DNA from: Papilionanthe hookeriana x Papilionanthe teres
Lineage: Eukaryota > Streptophyta > Magnoliopsida > Asparagales > Orchidaceae
DNA: 64,000 bases
Reading direction: 5' to 3'
Assembly (NCBI GenBank): GCA_022702705.1
Contig: CM040425.1
Span: 3,410,001-3,474,000 of the forward strand
Shown here: one piece after another, positions 55,044-64,000 of the stretch
Layout of the letters: each line of letters starts with the position of its first letter
Position numbering within the stretch: position 1 is the first letter of the stretch
Notes under the pieces: generated by a model
What the model saw: the letters and a program-made list of their open reading frames with translations, nothing else
Databases searched by the model: none
What the model was told of the DNA's origin: nothing
Translations under genes and position numbers: made by a program

Positions 55044-58000
55044 AACTTTACTTCCTCCCGAGCTTCCAGCGATTCTCCATTTCTTTTGGCTTGATTTCAA
55101 TGCATGTTACCCATATGGATATCTTCGTTTAGGCTAGACGAGCATGTAGAAACAAACGACACTCGATTTGGTTGAGTATAGCTCGAGATCTTAAGGTTTT
55201 ATGTGGACGGCTCTCGTGTTGAACCAGATGGGGATGATGACCAGCCACCGTTGGATGGAGGGTGTATCGAATGGATGGTGGAGATCGAGCCGGACAGAAC
55301 CGTAAAACGAAAAGAGCGCGATGACTCAGATGGAGGCGCCGAATGGGGAGACGACGCGTATGACATTGGAGCCGTCTATGTTGAGGTGGTACCGCGTCGG
55401 ATAAGTAGGAAATTAGGGTATTTTTTATTTATTAAAATTCCTGAAATTTTGAAAATGCATATCTTTGCATAGAAAAATCCACAAATTAAAAGAAAAATAC
55501 CCTCTTGCTCAGCGAACAGAGGAGAATAATGTGGAAAAAGAATTGAGTTATTTTGTTGATTCTTTAATTTTTAATTAATTAAACACTGTTCTGAGTATTT
55601 TAATTCTCCATTAGCATGCATAATTCACCATGGCATGAGACCATAGGGCTTTTGTAGCCTCTGATCTTGGGAACATTCTCTGAATTTTTCAAGGCCAGAG
55701 GCTATGTCAATGGGGAGTTATCTATTTTTTAAGTTAAGAGTCATTTTCTTGAAAATTATTTATGAAAATTAGCATGTTGATTCTAAAAATCTTGAAAAAT
55801 CAGGGGAAGTATCTCTAAAAAAGAGGACCCTAGGAAAATTATAGCTTGATCTAATTCATTAAAAATGACCTTAATTTGACTAAATACTAAAAACTGAAAT
55901 TAAATTAATTTGGAATAACCACACATGAAAATGACATGAAATTAATTCTTTAGGGTCAGGGGAACCCCACATAAAAATTTCAAGTCAATTGGAAATGATT
56001 TAACTCACTAAATGAATTATTCAAGTTAAATGTCCATTTTTGAAATTAAAAAATCCATAAAACCCAAATTATAACTAAAAAATTCACAAAATCAATTTTG
56101 AGGGCTCTCTGAGATTATAGGAGTTTAAAAAAATTAAAAGTGGAATTTTCCTAAAATTTTCATTTTTAACCTACTTTTGTGTATTTTAATAATTAAAAAA
56201 TTATAAAAATCATAAAAATATTAAAATTCATAAAAATGTCATATTTGGTCCCCTAATTACTTAGGAACCAACAAAATATTTTTCCTAATTCTCTAACTAA
56301 ATATATTGAATTTTAAAGGCTTAGGGTAATTTTTAATATTAAAAAATGGATTTTTCAACCCTTTCACTAAAATAATTCTAAAAATTCAAAGAAAAATTAG
56401 AAAAATATAAAATTTGTTTCTTTGAGTTCTCTGACCTTAGAGAGATTTAAGAAAAATATAAAACCTAATTTTCTACTTTAATTTTATTTTATAATTAATT
56501 AAAAATCCAAATTTTAAAATAATTATAATAAATAAAATAAATTTCAAAAAATCACCAAAAATTGGTCCAAGTGGTTCTCTAGTTAGTAGGAAACTCTCAT
56601 AATTTTTTTAAGGACATAAACTTCACATTGGTCATGTTGTTGAATTTTCATTGAAAATCTCTATTTTTCACTAAAATAATTATATAAATTAAATTAAAAA
56701 TGAAAAAAATCAGATTTTCTCCTCGAATATCTTAATTGACAAGTGAATGAGGTGTCATAAAAATTTTAAGTTCATTTGAGTATGATTTAATGAATAATGA
56801 GAGGAATAAGCTTAAGAGGGCATAAAAGTAATTAAGGGACTTCAACCTTAATTAATATTTAAGCTTAACCAAAGAGAAGGGTGAAACAATTGATCTTAAT
56901 TTTCCTTTTGGATGATTGAAACTAAGGGAGTTAAGGGTAGAAACCCATTAATCACCTTTAACATTAGAAAAAAAAAGAAATCTTAATTAATTAAATCATT
57001 TAAACTTTGGAAGATTAATTAAGGTTTAGGGATGTGATATAAGAAGATTCTAATTCTTTGAACCTAATCAATAGATTGATTCAACATTATCTAATCCTTA
57101 ATTAATGGAATTGTAAAAATGATGTTTGAAACTAATAACTAAAAAGGGGTAAAAATATTGAAATCTTATAATTAAATTAAAAGCTTAAAGTATTTAAGTT
57201 AATGTGAAATGATTTAAAATCAAATTAAAATAACTTAAAATATTAAAATTAATTTGAAATCACTTAAAACTAAAATTAAAATAAAATTGAAATATTAAGG
57301 TTAATTTAAAACAATTCATAATCAAAACATTAAAACTAAACCAATTAAAATTAATCTAAAATATTATGATTAAGTTAAAACAAACATAAATCATTAAAAC
57401 TTAACTGAATCAAATAATTCAAAACACCTTCCTAACCTAAGTGATTTAAAATATTTGAAAATCAATCTGAGAAATGTATAACTAAATTGAATCACTTTTA
57501 AATCATAAATTCAACTTCAATTAAGAATGGTTAAGTTTTTTAATAAACTAATTTGCCCTTAAAGGCTTTCACCTTTATAATTCTTAAATGAAGTATCAAA
57601 TGAAATGTCACTTTACTCATAGGATAATCAAACATCCTAGTTCACTGAGCAAGAGTCAAAACCTATATAATCCCCTGATCAATTCATCCACATAATGAAA
57701 TTCACGTAGACTCAAAATAATTCTAGAAGCGTTGAAAAGATGTTCAGGACTCGTCCTAAGCACTTTCTCAACCTAATGAGATATTTTAGAAGAACAACTG
57801 AACTTCATTGTTTTTTGATGAAGAAAATCATCCTGAAACACACCTCAGGAATTCGTTAGTGATAGAGTAGGATCTGGTAGACAACCAGGACCTCCCCTTA
57901 GCTTTACCTAAGTGTTTTCTTTTAAATATTTAAATGCCATAAGATGTGTTTCAAGTGCAGTTGGAAATGACGAGAAAAGCTACCAGGTACGCTTTTATTT

Positions 58001-58558
58001 TATTGCAATTTATTTATCTGCGCTGTACTTTCTTTTCTTACAAGCTTGTATGTTAACAACAATGTCACCCTGCATGAAAACTGAAACCTTTAGGATAGCC
58101 GCAAAACTGAACCAAAACTAAATTAAAATCAAAATAAGATAAAATTTACCGCCACAACATTCAAAATAAAACAACTCAAAATTTCATCACAAACAAAACA
58201 ACAAAACTACAATTACAACTAAATTAAATCGTCTTGTCGGATGATCAGGAATCCGTCGAATGATGTAACCCACATGTTGCTAACGAGATTTCCCACGGTC
58301 TAAATGAAAGTGTGGAACTCATTCAGTTGAGTTTAGCAAATTCATTTGGACTAAGTGAATCCAATGAAAATAGTGGTGCCTGGATGATGGAACCGTGGGA
58401 TCTTAACCGGTTTTGCTTAATCAACTTTAAGATTTCCCTTAATAAAACTTAAGACATTGAAGTAAAAAATCAATCTCTAAACCATGACACTTCTCTCATC
58501 TCTTAACTATCACTTTCTTAAACTAAACCTTTTGCAACAACGAGGAGCTTGGAGCAAG

Positions 58559-60190
58559 TGAATCATGATTTTAAATATAATGAATAGTATAGGAACTCGA
58601 CACCACTACTAAAAGATATAAATCCCTGACAACGACGCCAAAAACTTGAACTAACCTTTACGAATGCAAGAATTTATGAATTTATATTTAGATATTTATA
58701 ATAAATTTTGTAAAAGTCACAATTTCAAATGCAAGTATACGTATCGTTTCAAGTAATACAGGCCTCTATTGGAGTCCGAGTTATCGATCCCACAGGGAAT
58801 ATTAAGTGAAAATGAATTTAAAAAACATATTAGATTTTTAAATTAAAATTAATTATTATTTTTATTTCTTTTAAAAATTCAGATTTTACGTTTAATGAAA
58901 TTTCTAATAAATGCAAATAAGTAACAATAAAGTAAAATGTTAATGCAATTATAAATAAAACAACTTTATCCTTTTTCAACTAATCCAAGATTTTTCAGAA
59001 TAATTATCATTCATTTAGAACTTAAAATTATGGTATTGCGCCAAATAGAAGAATTTCTATTCTTTACCTTCGCTTGATAGTATAAAGAACATTGGCTAAT
59101 CTACAGATCGGTTCAGGATGTATTATTAGTAGAATGGGTTAATCTAGGCTCACACTTCTAGATGTCCAAGGGTGGCTATGGTCGGCCCTACTAGTGACCC
59201 TTTCCTTTTCTATAAACAAAATTATTAGAATTTAGTCTGTCACTCTAAAAAGTAATCAATTCTACGCCTAATAAATAATATCTCCCTATTTATTTGCGCT
59301 TCACCTTGAATAATCCGCTCAAGGCCTTCGATTACCCAAGGATTCATGTGATATCTACTAGTTAAGAACTCATCTCCGGATATGTCTCAGAATTCTTCAA
59401 CAGGTTTTAACAATTCAAATGGCCAGTTTAAAAAGTAAATTAAGATCAGTATTAATATCATCTCAATAATTTAAAATTTTAAGTTAAGTTCTCTAACGAA
59501 ATTAAATTAACTTATTATCTCTTCATAGTTGAAAGGAGAAAGAAAACTAACTACTCAGAACACATTGAATTAACACAACAAAACATATTTATAAAACTCT
59601 GAACCAAGTTACATATACTTATCTGGAATATTCCTTCAAGTGATCCGCTGACTCCTACTAACTCTAATTCAAGGTACAAGACTTCAACAGCAACAACACT
59701 TGTAAACTCACACTTACTACTTAAAGAATTGAGTAGTAACACTCAAAATAACTAAAATAAACTTACTAAATACTTAAGAAGAAAATATGGTGGCTCTCTA
59801 AATCTATCTCCGGATGCTAGAGATCTAGGGGGACACGTATGGATAGAGAGAGAGGGCCTTTTTTCTGTAGAAATGCCTCCTCTTTATAGAGCTCTGAAAA
59901 TGTCCTGGGGTTGCTTAAGGCACCTCTTCAAAATTCATCCAAATACAACGTATCTTATAGAAAGTAACTGTTGTGCCTAGGGGTCGGCATCTGGCGCCTA
60001 GGCACCAGATTCCGTGACCAAGTCTTCGCACCTCTTCACTTTGGATCACACCTCTTCGTGATTAAAACTGTTTTCCCGTGTCCAGATGCATTTTATCACA
60101 TGTTTTATGTATTAAGAGTAACTTACATTCTTCTAGAAGGTCTGATAAGCACTTAACACCATCAAAATAACTGTCCAAAGTTGTCAAAAA
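58559..60190 (-). repeat. ATH-3 3' LTR, truncated
   Basis: On the minus strand it ends ...CATGATTCA at 58,559. Contains a relic primer site at 58,623-58,640 and the TATA box at 59,882-59,888. About 250-300 bases of U3 are lost to the deletion at about 60,186-60,192. Confidence 0.88.
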
Positions 60191-61028
60191 TTTTATGTCC
60201 AAGTACAATTACTTCTGTGACCATAAATTGACATTTTCCCAGTTTAGAACCAAATTTGTTTCTTCACATCTTTTCAGAACTTTCATTATATTTTCCAAGA
60301 AAGACTCAAAAGAAGTTCCAAAAACTGAAAAATCATCCATAAATACTTCAGTTCCTTTATCAATTAAATCACAGAATATTGACATCATACATCTTTGAAA
60401 AGTTGCAGGTGCATTATGTAAACCGAAAGGCATTCTTTGAAAGTCAAATGTTCCATAAGGACTTGTAAATGTTGTTTTCTCTTGGTCCTCAGGAGCAATG
60501 GGTAATTGATAATAACCAGAATATCCATCCAAAAAACAGAAATATGAGTATCCAGCTAATTTATCCAGCATCTGATCCCGTAAAAGGTAAAGGAAAATGA
60601 TCATTTCTAGTGGCGTTGTTTAATTTTTGATAATCAATGCAAATTTACCATCCGGTAACTTGTCTTATTGGGATTAATTCATTTTTATCATTAACAATGA
60701 CAGTTACTCCTCCTTTCTTCGGAACACAATAAATAGGACTTACCCATTGACTATCTGAAATAGGATAAATAATTCCAGCATCTAACTATTTCAAAATCTC
60801 TTTTTTAACAACCTCTTTCATAATTGGGTTTAATCTTCTTTGAGGTTCAATAGCGGGTTTACAATTTTCTTCCATTAAAATCCTATGCATACAGATTGAA
60901 GGGCTTATTCCTTTTATATCTTCAAAAGTCCAACCAAAAGCTTTCTTATAATTATTCAGAACTCCTATTAATTTTTATTCTTGATCTTTGCTTAGTTCAG
61001 AAGATATAATCTCAGGTAAAGTTAATTA
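60191..61028 (-). pseudogene. ATH-3 reverse transcriptase, truncated
   Basis: Fingers and palm of RT only. FLDGYSGYYQLP and FMDDFSVFG (Asp pair about 60,337-60,332) are intact in frame 60,604-60,209. An upstream frame break near 60,575, plus stops in 60,650-60,790, disable it. The frame ends at the deletion into the LTR, so thumb, RNase H and integrase are absent. Confidence 0.9.
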
Positions 61029-61756
61029 ATTTCCAAGAAATGCATATTTTAAATGTGCAGGTAACATTTTTAATTCCAGTTCAGGGGCTTTTTCAACTAA
61101 GGGTAAAACTATATCATTTTTAGTTGTGTCTAAAATTTCCCAATTATCATGAATATAATGAGTTTCTTCAGATAAATTTTCTTCATTCACTTCTTCAATT
61201 TCTTCAGTTAATGACTCATTATATATTATGGATTCATCATTTTTTTCTTCAGAAATGACCTTACATTTTTCTTGATAATGCTTTTCAATTATATAATCAA
61301 AAATATCCATCTGATAGCATTTTTCTTTGTCAGGATACCTCATTGATTTCAGAACATTAAATGTTATCTCTTGATCATTAACTCTCATTGTTTATTCTCC
61401 TTTTTGCACATCAATCATAGCACTTCCGGTAGCTAGGAAAGTTCTCCCTAAAATAAAAGGTATTTCTTTATCTTCTTCAATATATAGTACAATGAAATCC
61501 ACAGATAGATAAATTTATCCACCTTAGTAAGAACATCCTCTATAACTCCTTTAGGATAAGTAATCGATCGATCAGCTAACTGAAGGGTTACAGTGGTGGG
61601 AGAAATCTCTCCTAAAATTAACCTTCGAAAGATAGAAAATGACATGAGATTAATACTTGCTCCTAAATCACATAAAGCTTTTCCACAAAATTTTTCTCCA
61701 ATAGCTCATGGTATAGTGAAACTTCCAGGATCTTTAAGTTTCTAAGGTAATTTCTT
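61029..61756 (-). pseudogene. ATH-3 protease and linker
   Basis: DLGAS at 61,655-61,669 and TYPKGVIEDVLTKVDKF in frame 61,645-61,448. An indel near 61,500 and a stop at about 61,395 follow. The acidic linker frame 61,388-61,026 ends at the nonsense codon shared with ATH-1 (61,026-61,028). Confidence 0.87.
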
Positions 61757-63487
61757 TTAAATTATTGCACTACATTCTTCACTTAATGCAACAGTTTCAT
61801 AAGCTTCAAATTTCCTTTTCTTACTTAAAATATCATTCATAAATTTTGAATAGTTCGGCATTTGTTCCAAAGCTTCAGCAAAAGGAATGTTGATGGTAAG
61901 TTTCTTAAAAATTTCAATGAACTTAGAAAATTGATGGTTAAGCATATGCAATTTTAGTCTTTGAGGAAAAGGTGGTGCTGGTCTTTCAACTTCCACTTCA
62001 ATAGAAATTTCAGTCAGATCTTTACTTGGAGAAAGAGTTTCTTTAGGTTTTTCAATCTCTTCAACTTCTCTCTCTTTTTCAATTTCATTATGAATTTTCT
62101 CTTTTAATTCCTTTCCACTTCTAAGTTGTACAGCTTTTGCTTGTTCATGGTCTTTTTAAGTTTCTTTTGGATTAATTTCGACATTGCTAGGTAGTGTTCC
62201 TTGAGGTCTGTAATTAATAAAATTAGCAATTTGACCCATCTGATTCTCAATATTTTGGATAGCAGTGTTTTGACTTTGTAGTTGATTACCTAGTTGCAAG
62301 ATCAATTCTTCTACAGATAACTTTTTCTGCTGATTGTTAAAACCAAGAGGATAAGTTGGTCTAAATTTTGAATTTCCTTGATTGTTCCAATTTCTGGTTG
62401 GATTACCTTGATTATTACTTCATTGTTGATGTCCATTATTCCAATTAAAATTAGGGTGATTTTTCCAACCTGGATTATAATAATTCAAATAAGGGTTATT
62501 TGTTTTACTAGCAATAGCTTGTAATGTTTCCATTGTTTGAGAATCATTAATATTTGCAGAATTATCATTACTTACATGCGACATGTTAATAGTAAAATTA
62601 TCCAATTTCTTAGATATCGCAGCCACTTGTGAAGCTAAAATAGAAAATGCTTCATTATCTTGAATAGTTGCAACTCTTTTAGGATTAACCCTTTTAGAAG
62701 GCCATTGAAAATTATTATTAGCCAATTCTTCAATTAAAGTATATGCTTCATCAAATGTCTTAGCCATTAAAGAACCACCAGCAGCAGCATCTATAATAGA
62801 TCCAAATGATCCAATAAATTTGTTATAAAATGTTTGAATAATTAACCAATGTGGTAAAGCATGATGAGGACATTTTCTTAATAGTTCTTTAAATCTTTCA
62901 CATGCTTCATAAATTGTTTCTCCATCAAATTGCATAAATTAAGTAATATCATTTCTTAATTTAGCAGTTTTAGAAGGAGGAAAATATTTAACAAAGAATT
63001 TTTGTGTCATATCTGCCCAAGTTTTAATAGAACCAGTTGATAATGAGTTAAGCCACATCTTTTCTTTATCTTTTAAATAAAAAGGAAAGAGTCTAAGCCT
63101 AATAACATCATCAGAAACATTATTATATTTAAAGGTAGCACAAAGTTCTAAGAAACTAGCAAGGTGTAAATTTGGATCCTCATTTAGTGTTCCTCCAAAT
63201 TGATTATTTTGAATCATTTGAATAATAGAAGGTTTAAGCTCAAAAGAATTAGCATCTATAATAGGCATTTGAATACTAATATGAAGTTCATCAGCTGTAG
63301 GGTTTGCATAATCCCTTAATGGTTTATAAACATTTTGTTCATTAATTTATATTGGATTTTGATTATTGTTATGTAAGTTAGTCATTTCCTGATATTTTTG
63401 AATTTATTTTCCTTTTCTAATTCTTTTAACAGTTTTTTCTAATTCAGAATCAAAAGGTAGTAATCATTGAGATCTAGAACTACGCAT
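61757..63487 (-). pseudogene. ATH-3 gag, broken
   Basis: The ATG at 63,487 is kept. Gag core frames are 63,268-62,939 and 62,935-62,420 (RLRLFPFYLKDKE, ERFKELLRKCPHH, Asn-rich tail). The stop at 62,939-62,941 is the same as 7,982-7,984 in ATH-1. Further stops are near 62,417 and 62,156. The charged, proline-ended tail runs to 61,980 and the linker to 61,757. It is the best preserved gag core in the window. Confidence 0.88.
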
Positions 63488-63666
63488 AAAATTAAAATAA
63501 AATCTTTTTGGTATTTTTGTTTTTGTAAATGTTTTTGTATTATTATTATTATTTTTTTTTATTTTTTTTAAAGAAATAAAAGTATATAAAGTCTTTTTAA
63601 TTTGAGAAATCTAAAAATTTTCTTTCTTTCTTTCTTAATATTCTTTCTTTCGCTTCTTTTCTATCT

Positions 63667-63684
63667 TCCCCGGCAACAGCGCCA
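63667..63684 (-). promoter_or_regulatory. Primer binding site, tRNA-Asp type (ATH-3)
   Basis: TGGCGCTGTTGCCGGGGA on the minus strand, 6 bases inside the LTR end. Confidence 0.85.
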
Positions 63685-63690
63685 AAAACT

Positions 63691-64000
63691 TGAATCATGA
63701 TTTTAAATATATTAAAAATATAAGAATTCGACACCACTACTAAAAGATATAAATCCATGGCAACGACACCAAAAACTTGAACCGACCTTTACGAATGCAA
63801 GAATTTATGAATTTATATTTAAATATTTATAATAATTTTTATAAAAGTCACAATTTCAAATGCAAGTATACGTATCGTTTCAAGTAATACATGGCTCTAT
63901 TTGAGTCCTGGTTATTGATCCCACAGGGAAGATTAAGTGAAAATGAATTTAAGAAATATATTAGATTTTCATATTAAAAGTAATTATTATTTTTATTTCT
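63691..64000 (-). repeat. ATH-3 5' LTR, start only
   Basis: Same terminal sequence as 58,559 onward, including a relic primer site at 63,754-63,771. Runs off the window. Confidence 0.88.

Larger units (their letters stand above)
32366..58558 (+). mobile_element. TAT-2: Tat-lineage element with AlkB-like ORF and giant 3' LTR
   Basis: Runs from RT (5' part lost or displaced by ATH-4) through both RNase H domains, integrase, the AlkB-like frame, a 3' UTR split by ATH-2 at 37,656-51,083, polypurine tract and 3' LTR from 52,568. The LTR is interrupted by ATH-3 at 58,559. The LTR family equals the 7.3 kb solo LTR. The reading frame is constant from 32,366 to about 35,225, broken only by nonsense codons. 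Confidence 0.9.
52568..58558 (+). repeat. TAT-2 3' LTR (copy A2), cut by ATH-3
   Basis: Starts TGTTGATCTC and is colinear with the solo LTR for 6 kb: terminal hairpin, CA-rich U3, TATA, donor-like GTATTG, AT-rich part, and the GAAATGTCA...ACTCAT block at 57,600. It ends at GCAAG (58,554-58,558), where ATH-3 begins. No conserved coding frame. Confidence 0.9.
58559..64000 (-). mobile_element. ATH-3: internally deleted Athila-lineage element, continues past window
   Basis: Minus-strand element: 5' LTR (from beyond 64,000 to 63,691), primer site, gag, protease, start of RT, then an internal deletion joining RT (about 60,190) to the middle of the 3' LTR (58,559-60,190). Integrase and both 3' ORFs are gone. 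Very similar to ATH-1 and shares two nonsense codons with it. Flanked on the left by GCAAG inside the TAT-2 LTR. Confidence 0.92.

Noticed and set aside
54271..55472. Frames of 93 and 89 codons in the TAT-2 LTR
   Set aside because: They lie across the promoter and leader of the LTR and have no counterpart in the solo LTR.

Overview
The window looks like repeat-dense nuclear DNA of a flowering plant. I see no host gene and no RNA gene, only retrotransposons nested in each other. The evidence is Athila-lineage Ty3/Gypsy elements with primer sites matching the 3' end of plant tRNA-Asp, Tat-lineage Ty3/Gypsy elements with a second (archaeal-type) RNase H, and an L1-type LINE of the plant kind. 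Every long coding region is broken by stops or frameshifts, so these are old copies. Working names used here: ATH-1 to ATH-4 (Athila lineage), TAT-1 and TAT-2 (Tat lineage), and LINE.

Layout. 1-10,621: ATH-1, minus strand, its 3' LTR lying left of the window. 10,622-11,498: end of a Tat-type LTR. 11,499-28,913: TAT-1, plus strand (end of RT, two RNase H domains, integrase, then a decayed AlkB-like reading frame), split by a minus-strand LINE at 14,351-27,450. The LINE is itself split by a 7.3 kb solo Tat LTR at 18,420-25,743 with 5-bp target duplications. 28,914-32,365: ATH-4, minus strand, truncated inside integrase and internally deleted. 32,366-58,558: TAT-2, plus strand (RT, two RNase H domains, integrase, AlkB-like frame, repeat-rich 3' UTR, hairpin and polypurine tract, giant 3' LTR). 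Its 3' UTR is split by ATH-2 (37,656-51,083, plus strand), a full-length Athila element with two LTRs and an AGAAG target duplication. 58,559-64,000: ATH-3, minus strand, internally deleted, inserted in the TAT-2 3' LTR and running off the right edge.

Main discovery candidate. Both Tat elements carry, downstream of integrase in the position where plant 'retrovirus-like' elements have an extra ORF, a reading frame whose C-terminal half resembles the plant ALKBH9/ALKBH10 type of AlkB 2-oxoglutarate/Fe(II) RNA demethylase. In TAT-2 the HxD motif, the distal His and the Arg region all remain visible. A noncoding spacer of about 320 bases ending in a pyrimidine-rich AG lies before the ATG, and the LTR leader holds a conserved donor-like GTATG. 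A spliced subgenomic mRNA for the AlkB protein is therefore plausible. The inferred working system is a Tat retrotransposon family with LTRs over 7 kb that captured an RNA demethylase, perhaps to remove m6A from its own RNA.

Other points. The Athila LTRs contain a relic primer binding site. Two Athila copies (ATH-1 and ATH-3) appear to sit at the same position of the same LTR family with the same GCAAG flank and share nonsense codons, suggesting a tandem duplication of roughly 55 kb. The Athila 3' ORF is preceded by two hairpins and an acceptor-like motif. The TAT-2 3' UTR holds a 90-bp tandem repeat, a roughly 40-bp minisatellite and a strong stem-loop next to the polypurine tract.
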